From contig JAILHZ010000156.1 in the NCBI GenBank assembly GCA_024695545.1, forward strand, positions 1 through 64,000: a DNA stretch of 64,000 nucleotides, written 5' to 3'. Position numbers and translations under genes: made by a program. Shown here one piece after another: positions 18,602 through 26,736 of the stretch (position 1 is the stretch's first letter; every line of letters starts with the position of its first letter). The notes beneath the pieces were generated by a model. That model was not told the DNA's origin. It did no database searches and saw only the letters and a list, made by a program, of their open reading frames with translations. The DNA comes from Clostridiales bacterium (GTDB lineage Bacteria > Bacillota_A > Clostridia > Saccharofermentanales > Saccharofermentanaceae).

Positions 18602-18635
18602 TGCATAGTCTGCACTTCTGCGTGCATAGTTTGCA
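18602..18635 (-). promoter_or_regulatory. Candidate LytTR operator: tandem direct repeat, 21-base period
   Basis: On the plus strand TGCATAGTCTGCA (18602-18614) and TGCATAGTTTGCA (18623-18635) differ at one base and are 21 bases apart, two helical turns. LytTR regulators such as AgrA and ComE bind paired direct repeats at this spacing. The pair ends eight bases from the -35 box of the LytTR gene. Confidence 0.65.
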
Positions 18636-18648
18636 GTAAAACACAGGC

Positions 18649-18683
18649 AAAAGAAAAAGAACCGCTCCGATCGGAACGGTTCT
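18649..18683 (-). terminator. Terminator of rplM-rpsI
   Basis: On the minus strand AGAACCG...CGGTTCT (18658-18683) forms a stem with a central TCC/GGA pairing and is followed by TTTTCTTTT. It separates rpsI from the LytTR operon. Confidence 0.8.
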
Positions 18684-18688
18684 TTTGT

Positions 18689-18696
18689 AAAAGCAC
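18689..18696 (+). repeat. Intergenic AAAAGCAC octamer
   Basis: An exact copy lies between the rpsI stop codon and its terminator. See the window-wide finding. Confidence 0.6.
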
Positions 18697-18737
18697 TTGT
18701 CTTTCGTCCGAAGACGATAACCGAAGTAACCCTTCGA

Positions 18738-19145
18738 TTAACGCTTACTGAACTGGGATGCCTTACGGGCTTTCTTGAGACCCGGCTTCTTTCTTTCCTT
18801 CATACGTGCGTCACGTGTGAGGAAACCGGCCTTCTTAAGAATTGCCTTGTAAGCTTCTTCATCTGCCTGAACCAGAGCACGGGAGATACCGTGACGGATA
18901 GCACCGGCCTGACCGGAAATACCGCCGCCGACTGCCTTGCAGATGATATCGAACTTGCCTTCTGTAGCTGTTGCTACGAGCGGCTGACGAACGATGAGCT
19001 TCAGAGTATCGAGACCGAAGTAATCGTCCATATCCTTATCGTTGATTGTGATCTTGCCTGTGCCAGGAAGAAGACGTACGCATGCTACAGCATTCTTACG
19101 ACGACCTGTGCCATAGAAGTAAACCTTAGTAGCTTTCTTAGCCAT
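18738..19145 (-). CDS. rpsI: 30S ribosomal protein S9
   Basis: The 135-residue S9 protein ends in the conserved QFSKR tail that reaches the ribosomal P site. [18 protein letters not shown] at the start and [20 protein letters not shown] in the middle are diagnostic. It follows rplM by 20 bases and shares its promoter. Confidence 0.98.
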   Translation of the reverse strand: MAKKATKVYFYGTGRRKNAVACVRLLPGTGKITINDKDMDDYFGLDTLKLIVRQPLVATATEGKFDIICKAVGGGISGQAGAIRHGISRALVQADEEAYKAILKKAGFLTRDARMKERKKPGLKKARKASQFSKR

Positions 19146-19165
19146 GTAACTTATTCCTCCCTATA

Positions 19166-19600
19166 TTATGCTTCGAAGTTCAGAACTTCCGGCTTCTGTG
19201 CAGCGTGATCATGCTCAGCACCTGCATAAACCTTGAGCTTCTTGAACATCTGACGTCCGAGAGCATTCTTCGGGAGCATACCCTTCACTGCCAACTCGAA
19301 AGCCTTCTCCGGCTTCGTATCCATAAGCTTTCTGTAGGATGTCTCCTTCAGTCCGCCGGCATAGCCTGTGTGATAACGGTACATCTTCTTATCCAGCTTG
19401 TTACCTGTGAGAACGAGCTTGGAAGCGTTGATGACGATTACATAATCTCCTGTATCGATGAAAGGTGTGTATGTCGGCTTATTCTTGCCGCGCAGAACAG
19501 TTGCAACTTCAGTAGCCAGACGGCCAAGTGTCTTGCCGGAAGCATCAACTACGTACCATTTTCTCTCGATATTTGATGGTGTAGCAACAAATGTCTTCAT
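19166..19600 (-). CDS. rplM: 50S ribosomal protein L13
   Basis: The 144-residue L13 protein shows [39 protein letters not shown] and [15 protein letters not shown], all standard. It starts the rplM-rpsI transcript. The start follows AGGAGGAAG. The roughly 60-base leader could hold the usual L13 autoregulatory structure, but I cannot define one. Confidence 0.98.
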   Translation of the reverse strand: MKTFVATPSNIERKWYVVDASGKTLGRLATEVATVLRGKNKPTYTPFIDTGDYVIVINASKLVLTGNKLDKKMYRYHTGYAGGLKETSYRKLMDTKPEKAFELAVKGMLPKNALGRQMFKKLKVYAGAEHDHAAQKPEVLNFEA

Positions 19601-19661
19601 AATGGACTTCTTCCTCCTAAAAGTATACGCATAAAAGGCCCTCTTTTTCGGGCGCTTCCCT

Positions 19662-19690
19662 ATAATATATGCGCAGGGAGGTTATGTCAA
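19662..19690 (-). promoter_or_regulatory. Promoter for rplM-rpsI
   Basis: TTGACA (19685-19690), a 17-base spacer and TATTAT (19662-19667) lie on the minus strand. The sequence just after the -35 box (TAACCT) and just before the -10 box (GCGCATA) also occurs in the tRNA-Gly promoter at 37816-37844. Confidence 0.8.
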
Positions 19691-19757
19691 CACTTTTTTG
19701 CAAAAAATCTCGACGATTTTGCAAAATTCATCGATTTTCGCCGTTTTTCTCTCTTTT

Positions 19758-20972
19758 TCACGTCACCGGAAATTCATTATCATACTTCGAATAGTCCGGG
19801 CTCGAATCCACGGAAGCCCGGAATACCAGCGTTCCGCTCTTATCGTACATGGAATAAACAGTCTCCCAGTAATACCAGATCGAGCTTATATACGCAGGCT
19901 GATGCTCGCACTGTCCTGTCTGATGGTTCGACACGATCAGGTAGGTGTCGCCGTAGTCAATATACGCTTCTACGAAGCCGGCGTCAAAGTCCGAGAACAT
20001 CTCATCACGCGAATAAAGCGGCTCTCCGTCCTTCTCTCCGACTTTGATCCTGATACCGAACCGGTCGGGAACGATATCCTTTTCCACGATCTCCAGATCA
20101 TCGCTGATCACTACCCGCCAGTTGACCTCATGGTATCCGGCATCTGAACCTGTGAAATCCCCGTCATCCGACTGCGACGTCACTTCAAGAATGAACCCGT
20201 CCGCCGTCTTCTCGACATTATCGAGCCGATCAGATCTGCTTCCCCCGATAAAACGCTGATTCACTTCATTTCCGTTTTCATCGATAACCTGGATATATAC
20301 GTCGTCTTTTCCATACTTCTTTAACTCCTCCGGGGCCCTGTGCCTTCCGAAGAACCAGTAACGTCCGTCCTTCTCGATGCAGGTCCCCAGTGCACCGATC
20401 TCCACGCTGTCCATTTTCTTATCGAAAAGCACCTGCCCGTCGTCATCGCACTTGATGATCCGCGAGTGGTATCCCGTCTCGATCTGATCCCTTCCCGGGA
20501 TATAGCTTCCGTTGAAGCCGACCGCGAAGATGAACCCGCCGTCTGATGTCGGTGTGACCGACGTCACGCCGTACGCATCGTTTGTTTCAAGCGTATAGGA
20601 AGCAATATTCTCTCCGTAGAGGTCCATCATGGTGACCGTGTGCGTAATTGTCTTTCCGTCCTCTGATGAAGTGGCCGTAACCTCCATCAGACGGTCAGCA
20701 AAAGCCTCCACATGCCGGAACCTGTCTTCTTCTATGATTTCTTTAAAAGCATCCGGGACATCCCCGACCTGTGCGATCGATTCCGTCGGGCGCGTGTCTT
20801 CTGTTGTTTCCGTCGTTGTAGGCGTCGGTTTCCTTCCGCAGGCAGAAAGACACAGCGAAGAAAGAACGATCGACGTGATCATGACAGCAGCGATCACGCC
20901 TGACGCCGGAAGGTGGCCCGTATTTAAGGTCAGTATGGATGTTTTACGCCGGAATAAATTACCGAAAAACAT
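19758..20972 (-). CDS. Predicted lipoprotein with repeated beta-propeller-like blocks
   Basis: A 404-residue protein of unknown role. The start at 20972 is chosen for its AAAGGAGA site; an open frame continues 24 codons further. After a positively charged N-terminus a long hydrophobic segment ends LSSLCLSACGRKP, a lipobox-like site, followed by a Thr/Pro/Glu linker. Blocks such as TPTSDGGFIFAVGFNGSY, CIEKDGRYWFFGRHRAP and EKTADGFILEVTSQSDDGDF resemble propeller blades. It has its own promoter with a double palindrome at 20998-21033. Confidence 0.65.
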   Translation of the reverse strand: MFFGNLFRRKTSILTLNTGHLPASGVIAAVMITSIVLSSLCLSACGRKPTPTTTETTEDTRPTESIAQVGDVPDAFKEIIEEDRFRHVEAFADRLMEVTATSSEDGKTITHTVTMMDLYGENIASYTLETNDAYGVTSVTPTSDGGFIFAVGFNGSYIPGRDQIETGYHSRIIKCDDDGQVLFDKKMDSVEIGALGTCIEKDGRYWFFGRHRAPEELKKYGKDDVYIQVIDENGNEVNQRFIGGSRSDRLDNVEKTADGFILEVTSQSDDGDFTGSDAGYHEVNWRVVISDDLEIVEKDIVPDRFGIRIKVGEKDGEPLYSRDEMFSDFDAGFVEAYIDYGDTYLIVSNHQTGQCEHQPAYISSIWYYWETVYSMYDKSGTLVFRASVDSSPDYSKYDNEFPVT

Positions 20973-20997
20973 AAACAGGTCTCCTTTCCTGTACGCC

Positions 20998-21044
20998 AGA
21001 CTATTCTTATAGTCTATACTATCACGATAGTCTAAAGAGTGCAA
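20998..21044 (-). promoter_or_regulatory. Promoter with two adjacent palindromic operators
   Basis: A -35 box TTGCAC (21039-21044) and -10 box TAGTAT (21016-21021) are 17 bases apart on the minus strand. Two dyads overlap and follow them: AGACTAT-N4-ATAGTCT (20998-21015, perfect) and ACTAT-N4-ATAGT (21018-21031). Their centres are 18 bases apart. This is a repressor-type layout; no regulator gene is adjacent. Confidence 0.6.
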
Positions 21045-21058
21045 GAAGGAGTTTCTTC

Positions 21059-21700
21059 TTATTTTGCTTTTACCGGAGTAACCACATCGAGTTTATTGCA
21101 GAATTCGGCGACCAGATCATCGTCTCTGCCGTCATTGCAGACACCTTTAACAAACAGGACCGTATTCTTGCTGCGATAGAGGCCTCTCTCATAAGTGCCG
21201 GTTTCGGATTCGAAATACACGGTGCTGTACTGGTATCCTTTTTTGCCGGATGCATTTTTACCATTGGGCCAGCCCAGGATCAGACTTACCTCAAGAGCTC
21301 CGAATATTCTCTCCGCCGTAGAAGAATCCTTGAACGTCAGGATATATATCGTCGTATCCGTCGGCGTACCGGCTTTATCCTCCTGCCAGCAGCACATATA
21401 GAAAGCATCTTTCACTTCGGCAACCGGAAGCGTGTGAAAGCGGTTCACAATGACGTTATAAACCGACTGTGCATCCAGATCCTTACACTTGATGTAGGCC
21501 GGCTTACCTTCCAGCATCGTCGGGTTCATAATATCGGAGCTGAAAACCGTTACATCTTCATACTTCTCAGCAAGCCTGCTGTACGGAATATCCTCAACAT
21601 CTGAATAACTGAAAGCCTTGTGCGATTTAGAGCACCCTGCCGCACCGGCAAGAATACCTGCTGTCAGCACCACCGCCGCAACACGTTTGAGAAATTTCAC
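21059..21700 (-). CDS. Small predicted lipoprotein, unknown
   Basis: A 213-residue protein with a clear lipoprotein signal peptide (AAVVLTAGILAGAAGCSKSH, cysteine near residue 23). The remainder (TIYILTFKDSSTAERIFGAL, YSTVYFESETGTYERGLY) shows no family I know. It ends 15 bases before the -35 region of the next lipoprotein gene, so the two could be partly co-transcribed. Confidence 0.65.
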   Translation of the reverse strand: MKFLKRVAAVVLTAGILAGAAGCSKSHKAFSYSDVEDIPYSRLAEKYEDVTVFSSDIMNPTMLEGKPAYIKCKDLDAQSVYNVIVNRFHTLPVAEVKDAFYMCCWQEDKAGTPTDTTIYILTFKDSSTAERIFGALEVSLILGWPNGKNASGKKGYQYSTVYFESETGTYERGLYRSKNTVLFVKGVCNDGRDDDLVAEFCNKLDVVTPVKAK

Positions 21701-21815
21701 AGTAAACCTCCGACCCTGTTTCCCTTGACCTTAAGAAACGCGCTATACCCCGCGCGCATGAACAGAACCATTATAGCATATCGGGAGGATTCCAACCGTT
21801 CGGACGGTTTTCCGT

Positions 21816-22958
21816 TCAGATTTCTTTTTCCATTATATAATCATCGCAGATAAAGCCGCCTCCGATATCGGTCTTCTCTTCCTTCACGATACGGAAGCCC
21901 CTTCTCAGATAAACCCGGATGGAATTATAGTTATAGCGGTTTACATAAAGGCGGACCTTGTCCTTACCTTTTTCGCGTGCGATCTCTTCGGCTTTTTCAA
22001 AGAAAACATTGCTTCGTCTCTGGCCGCGGAAAGGCTTCATGAGATAAAGCTTACTGAGCAGAAGCGCATCCTCCTGCTCCTTAACACCCATATATCCGAT
22101 CGGCGTGTCTCCCAGCACTTCGAGGAAATACTGATATCCCTCTTCCTCGATCGCCTTATCGATGGCCGGCATACTCTGGAATATCTCGACCATGTAGTTG
22201 ACCTGCTCCTGGGAGATGATCTTCGGAAACCACTCGTTCCAGATGATCTGCGCCAGAGATACGACCGCCATCTTTCTCGTCGGCGATGTGACCGGCAGGA
22301 TCTTCACCTGCGAAAGCTGCTCGATGATCTTCGGGATCTCGGAAAGAGACTTTACGACCACATCCGCGGCATTTACGTTCTGTCCGCCGCTCGTCGGGTT
22401 ATCATACCCTATGGTGTACATGCCGGCCATGCGCCCTGCCTGCACGCCCGCAGTGGAATCTTCCACAACCAGGCATCTCTCCGGATCGACATCCAGACGG
22501 GTCGCCGCAAGAAGATAGATATCCGGCATGGGCTTGCCGTTTTCGACCTCGGAGCCGCTGGCAAACACTTCCACATATTTCCAAAGATCGAGATGATCGA
22601 AAACCGCCTCGATGAAGTCCTGTCTCGATGAGGACGCCACCGCCACGCGGATGCCCTTTTCATGACAGAATTCCAGAAGCTCAGACAGCCCTTCCGATCT
22701 CTCGAGTCCGCTGTCCTTAAGTCCGGCAACATTCTTCTTCCACTGGAGTTCCACAAGATCTTCGACAGACGCCGGGATATCGTACTTGGCCTTCATGGCC
22801 GTCCACATATCCTCCGGGGATCTTCCGACATACGGACGGATCGCCTCGTAGGCGCCCTTCGCCCCATAGCTTTCGAGAATGGATGTAGTGGTCTGGTCAT
22901 GGTACGGCTCACTGTCGAAAAGCACTCCGTCCATATCAAAAATCACTGCTGAGATCAT
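21816..22958 (-). CDS. HAD hydrolase fused to a GNAT acetyltransferase
   Basis: Residues 1-215 are a HAD phosphatase or phosphomutase of the beta-phosphoglucomutase-like group: nucleophile motif FDMDGVLFDSEP (7-18), VAVASSSR for motif II, GKPMPDIYLLAA with the lysine, and VVEDSTAGVQAG. Residues 235-380 are a GNAT domain: RKMAVVSLAQIIWNEWFP, KLYLMKPFRGQRRSNVFFEK and VNRYNYNSIRVYLRRGFRIV. Both halves look complete. The start has AAGGAGA. It ends a run with purF, ten bases upstream. The linked activities suggest a two-step or repair role; substrates are unknown. Confidence 0.88.
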   Translation of the reverse strand: MISAVIFDMDGVLFDSEPYHDQTTTSILESYGAKGAYEAIRPYVGRSPEDMWTAMKAKYDIPASVEDLVELQWKKNVAGLKDSGLERSEGLSELLEFCHEKGIRVAVASSSRQDFIEAVFDHLDLWKYVEVFASGSEVENGKPMPDIYLLAATRLDVDPERCLVVEDSTAGVQAGRMAGMYTIGYDNPTSGGQNVNAADVVVKSLSEIPKIIEQLSQVKILPVTSPTRKMAVVSLAQIIWNEWFPKIISQEQVNYMVEIFQSMPAIDKAIEEEGYQYFLEVLGDTPIGYMGVKEQEDALLLSKLYLMKPFRGQRRSNVFFEKAEEIAREKGKDKVRLYVNRYNYNSIRVYLRRGFRIVKEEKTDIGGGFICDDYIMEKEI

Positions 22959-22967
22959 GTCGTCTCC

Positions 22968-24362
22968 TTATGCGTTCATCATATCGATGCCGGTCTCGAT
23001 ATTCGGATAGTTTCCGGTAAAGCAGGCATCGCAGAAATTGTGTCCTTTATCTCCGATCAGGTCGCCGAGCGAATCCACCTCAAGATAACCGAGGGAATCA
23101 GCACCCAGGATCTCGCAGATCTCCGGGATCGTATGCTGGCAGGCGATCAGCTGGTCACAGCTCGGCACGTCTGTGCCATAGTAACAGGGAGAGATAAACG
23201 GCGGCGAACTGATACGTACATGTACTTCTGTCGCACCGGCCTCTCTTAACATGCGGACGATATTCGCCATCGTCGTTCCTCGTACGATCGAGTCATCGAT
23301 CAGAACGACACGCTTGCCGCGGACTGCTTCCGCAACAGGGTTCAGCTTGATGCGGACCGCTTCCTGGCGCTGTCCCTGCTCAGGCTTGATAAATGTTCTT
23401 CCGATATAGGTATTCTTCATGAAGCCGCGGACTGCCGGGATCCCTGCTTCTTCCGCAAATCCGGATGCCGCGTCGAGTCCCGATTCCGGAACGCCGATAA
23501 CCACGTCTGCATCGACCGGATGCTGACGGCACAGGAGTCTTCCTGCCTGAAGTCTTGCTTCATAAACGCTCTTGCCGTCGATCCGGCTGTCCGGACGGGC
23601 AAAGTAAATGTACTCAAAAATGCACATGTTGCAGATGCCTCTGCAGTGTGTGCGGATTGAAGAGATCCCCTCTTCATCCACTACGATGATCTCACCCGGC
23701 TCGACGTCGCGCTCGTACTTGGCGCCGACGGCATCGAGTGCACAGGTCTCCGATGCAAATACATAGGAGTTGCCTATCTTACCCATGCAGAGCGGCTTAA
23801 AGCCATACGGATCTCTGGCAGCGATCAGTTTCTTCGGGCTCATGACCAGAAGCGCATATCCGCCCTGGATCTGCTCCATCGCCTTCTCGACCGCCTCCTC
23901 GACAGAAGGTGTTCTCGTACGCTCTTTCGCCACGAGATATGCGATGATCTCCGAATCTACGGTCGTCTGGAAAAATGCGCCTTCTTCCTCGAGCTTCTGT
24001 CTCAGGGTGATGGCATTGGTAAGATTTCCGTTATGTGCAAGGGAAAGTGTACCCTTTACGTACTGGGTAACGAGCGGCTGCGTGTTCTTCAGAACGCTGG
24101 CACCGGTCGTGGAATATCTGACATGTCCGATTGCGATCGTACCCTCAAGGGAATTGATCATGTCGTGAGTAAAGACTTCGCTGACCAGACCCATGTTCTT
24201 CTGGCAGCGGATCCATCCGTCGTTATTGATGGCGATGCCGCAGCTCTCCTGGCCTCTGTGCTGCAGGGCAAAAAGACCGTAGTATACCAGCGGCGCGATC
24301 TTCAGACCATCCCGGTCAAAGATCCCGAAAACACCGCATTCTTCATGGCGGGAACCGATCAC
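22968..24362 (-). CDS. purF: Amidophosphoribosyltransferase
   Basis: PurF transfers ammonia from glutamine to PRPP, the first step of purine synthesis. The N-terminal glutaminase has its likely nucleophile at Cys9 (ECGVFGIF), so a short propeptide is removed. The phosphoribosyltransferase signature is VVLIDDSIVRGTTM, and four cysteines (CNMCIFEY, CYYGTD, CDQL, CDACF) suit a 4Fe-4S cluster as in the Bacillus enzyme. The start is GTG, with GGAAGGTG upstream. A TTGACA promoter at 24391-24420 reads into it. Confidence 0.97.
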   Translation of the reverse strand: MIGSRHEECGVFGIFDRDGLKIAPLVYYGLFALQHRGQESCGIAINNDGWIRCQKNMGLVSEVFTHDMINSLEGTIAIGHVRYSTTGASVLKNTQPLVTQYVKGTLSLAHNGNLTNAITLRQKLEEEGAFFQTTVDSEIIAYLVAKERTRTPSVEEAVEKAMEQIQGGYALLVMSPKKLIAARDPYGFKPLCMGKIGNSYVFASETCALDAVGAKYERDVEPGEIIVVDEEGISSIRTHCRGICNMCIFEYIYFARPDSRIDGKSVYEARLQAGRLLCRQHPVDADVVIGVPESGLDAASGFAEEAGIPAVRGFMKNTYIGRTFIKPEQGQRQEAVRIKLNPVAEAVRGKRVVLIDDSIVRGTTMANIVRMLREAGATEVHVRISSPPFISPCYYGTDVPSCDQLIACQHTIPEICEILGADSLGYLEVDSLGDLIGDKGHNFCDACFTGNYPNIETGIDMMNA

Positions 24363-24390
24363 ATGACATCACCTTCCTTTTTACGTGATT

Positions 24391-24420
24391 ATTGTATGAA
24401 AGAAGCCTTTTTCCTGTCAA
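24391..24420 (-). promoter_or_regulatory. Promoter for purF
   Basis: TTGACA (24415-24420), an 18-base spacer and TACAAT (24391-24396) lie on the minus strand in the gap divergent to the radical-SAM gene. No purine riboswitch is apparent in the short leader. Confidence 0.7.
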
Positions 24421-24464
24421 TGCGATATACTGATAAGAAATGAATGAAAAGGAGCTTGTTTTTC

Positions 24465-25532
24465 GTGGAATTCTGCTCAAAAAGCACTTTTTTCCCATCT
24501 TCTGCCGACCATTCTTCCGCTTCGGATAAACCAGCGGCGTTTTCTTCATACCGCGCGTGCACACTCTGTCCAAGAGAGTGCGGCGCAGACAGAAGACTTA
24601 CAGGCGGCAGCTCCTCAACTTCTTCCCGGCTCGGATTCTGCGGCATGAGCGATGAGCTCCGCATCTCCCGAGTCGGTCTTCACATGTGGGAAGAACCCTG
24701 CATCTCGGGGAAAACCGGCTCCGGCACCATCTTCTTCACCGGCTGCAGCTTAGGATGCATCTTCTGTCAGAATCACGAGATCTCCAGAAGGGTAAAAACC
24801 TCGCCGGCATCCGCTTCTGAACCATCCACTACTGAATACTCCGCTTCTTCCGAAAACGGCGGAAGCACCGGTCCGTATCCTCTGCCCGGCCGTGTCTATA
24901 CAGTAGAACAGCTCGCTGAAGCGATGCTCGATCTTCAATCGCAGGGCGCAAAGAACATCAATTTCGTCACGGGTACCCATTTCGTACCGCACATCATCGA
25001 GGGCGTGCGCCTCGCAAGGGCAAAAGGCCTTACTGTCCCGACCCTTTATAACTGTGGCGGTTACGAGTCAGCAGAGACGATCCGGTCTCTCGAAGGCACG
25101 ATCGACATCTACCTTCCCGACATGAAGTTCTTTTCCAAAAAGATCAGCAGCAGGTACGCGCACGCGTCCGACTACTTCGATCGGGCAAAGGAAGCTATCG
25201 CCGAGATGGTCCGCCAGCAGCCCGAGCAGTGCTTTAACGAAGAAGGCATCATGGAAAGAGGAGTCATCGTCCGTCACCTCATGCTCCCGGGACTTCTCTT
25301 CGACACGAAGCATATTCTCGATTATCTGTGTGAGACATACGGGAACAGGATCACGATCAGTCTCATGAACCAGTACACCCCCATGCCGGGTGCTCCGGAA
25401 GAACTGAGCCGTCCCCTGCCGCCGGAACATTACCGTTCCATGATCGACCACCTCGATCTTATGGGGCAGGAAAATGCGTTTATCCAGGAAGGCGGCACCG
25501 TCAGCGAAAGCTTCATCCCCGATTTCGAGTAG
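24465..25532 (+). CDS. PflX-like radical SAM protein
   Basis: A 355-residue radical SAM enzyme close to the uncharacterised PflA-homologue group (PflX, COG1313). The 4Fe-4S motif is CSLGCIFCQN (CxxxCxxC), preceded by an extra cysteine block RACTLCPRECG. Further features are INFVTGTHFVPHI and DIYLPDMKFF. The start is GTG at 24465 with AAAAGGAG ten bases upstream; an earlier ATG at 24444 lacks a ribosome site. A Ser/Thr-rich insert follows the cysteine motif. Substrate unknown. It is divergent from purF. Confidence 0.85.
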   Translation: MEFCSKSTFFPSSADHSSASDKPAAFSSYRACTLCPRECGADRRLTGGSSSTSSRLGFCGMSDELRISRVGLHMWEEPCISGKTGSGTIFFTGCSLGCIFCQNHEISRRVKTSPASASEPSTTEYSASSENGGSTGPYPLPGRVYTVEQLAEAMLDLQSQGAKNINFVTGTHFVPHIIEGVRLARAKGLTVPTLYNCGGYESAETIRSLEGTIDIYLPDMKFFSKKISSRYAHASDYFDRAKEAIAEMVRQQPEQCFNEEGIMERGVIVRHLMLPGLLFDTKHILDYLCETYGNRITISLMNQYTPMPGAPEELSRPLPPEHYRSMIDHLDLMGQENAFIQEGGTVSESFIPDFE

Positions 25533-25569
25533 GCCGCGGAAGAATCGTTCTTTCTTCCTTCGCGGAATC

Positions 25570-25578
25570 TGATATACT
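25570..25578 (+). promoter_or_regulatory. Extended -10 promoter for the AraC gene
   Basis: TGATATACT is an extended -10 element lying only six bases before the ATG at 25585, so the transcript would begin at or next to the start codon. No Shine-Dalgarno site is present in the gap. Confidence 0.5.
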
Positions 25579-25584
25579 GTGTCT

Positions 25585-26610
25585 ATGAATGAAGATATCA
25601 TCCAAAACCATGGCATCCGTCCCGGATATGACGAGTCCACGCCCCTGATCTACAGCCAGCCGGTCCGCAGCTTTTCCAAGCGCGTACTCCACGGCGAGGA
25701 CGAGGACGTTGATCTGGTGCCGGAAACCAGTATCCGTATCTGGTATAACAACCAGTTCGGTAACTTCTCCCAGCACAAGCACGCTGTTCTAGAGATCTGT
25801 ATCCCGATCGAAAACGAATACAAATATATTGTAAATGGCAAGAGTTATGTCATTACGCCCGGCGACATTCTTTTCATCCCGCCGGAGATGCTGCACGAGA
25901 TCGAGTGTCAGAACGAAGGATGCCGCTTCATCTATCTCTTTGCGGTCGATTTCATAAAAGAGTTCTACGAGTTTTCTTTCCTCGAGGAGTTCTTCAGCGA
26001 ACCCCGTCTGGTCAACGATTCGACCTATCCGACGATCTACGGGAAGATCTATTCAGCATTCATGGCGATCAACGACCAGTACTTCATGTATACGAACATG
26101 GTCTTGGAAATGCCGATCTATTCGAAGCTTCTGGAAGTCTTCAGTCTTCTTGCTGCGACAAATCCGCAATTCGCACCGATACGCACCGAGGACGCCAAGA
26201 CCAAGAGCAAGTACGAGAAGTTCAGATCTCTCATTAACCACATCAACTCACACTATATGGATGAAATCACACTCGAGTGGGCCGCCGACTACGCCGGCTT
26301 CTCCAAGTATCACTTCTCGCGTCTTTTCAAGGACTATACGGATGTCACCTTCGCGGATTACCTGATGCACAGAAGAATGCAGGCCGCTAAGGTCCTTCTC
26401 TCCGAGACTCCTTCAACGGTCACCGAGATCGCTTTCCAGACCGGCTTTAACAACCTGACAAGTTTCACCCGGAGCTTTAGAAATTCCACGGGCATGACCC
26501 CGTCAGAATACCGTCAGAGCAGACAGGTCGCAGGAACACCCGTTCCGCCCTCTTCCGAATCTGAAAGCACTGCTCCGGTATCTATTCCGGATGACCTGCC
26601 GCTGTACTGA
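25585..26610 (+). CDS. AraC-family regulator with cupin domain
   Basis: A 341-residue regulator with an N-terminal cupin-type sensor (HKHAVLEICIPIENEYKYIV, PGDILFIPPEMLHEIE) and a C-terminal pair of helix-turn-helices (ITLEWAADYAGFSKYHFSRL and VTEIAFQTGFNNLTSFTRSF). The layout is that of AraC regulators of sugar use. It points toward the sugar ABC operon and shares a terminator region with it, so that importer is a plausible target. A Ser/Pro-rich tail ends the protein. The ATG at 25585 seems to be leaderless. Confidence 0.9.
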   Translation: MNEDIIQNHGIRPGYDESTPLIYSQPVRSFSKRVLHGEDEDVDLVPETSIRIWYNNQFGNFSQHKHAVLEICIPIENEYKYIVNGKSYVITPGDILFIPPEMLHEIECQNEGCRFIYLFAVDFIKEFYEFSFLEEFFSEPRLVNDSTYPTIYGKIYSAFMAINDQYFMYTNMVLEMPIYSKLLEVFSLLAATNPQFAPIRTEDAKTKSKYEKFRSLINHINSHYMDEITLEWAADYAGFSKYHFSRLFKDYTDVTFADYLMHRRMQAAKVLLSETPSTVTEIAFQTGFNNLTSFTRSFRNSTGMTPSEYRQSRQVAGTPVPPSSESESTAPVSIPDDLPLY

Positions 26611-26647
26611 TTCCTTCACTCGAAAAACTGAAGAAGACATAAAAAGA

Positions 26648-26684
26648 GATGCCTCTTCGCGATTCTCATCGCGGAAGGGGCATC
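26648..26684. terminator. Bidirectional terminator between AraC and the ABC operon
   Basis: GATGCC...GGCATC with an inner CTTCGCG/CGCGGAAG stem, flanked by A-rich and T-rich runs on either side, can stop transcripts from both convergent units. Confidence 0.8.
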
Positions 26685-26736
26685 CCATTTCTTTTTGTGT
26701 TTTATCGCTCTTTCTAGACCGATCGTTAGCGGGAAA

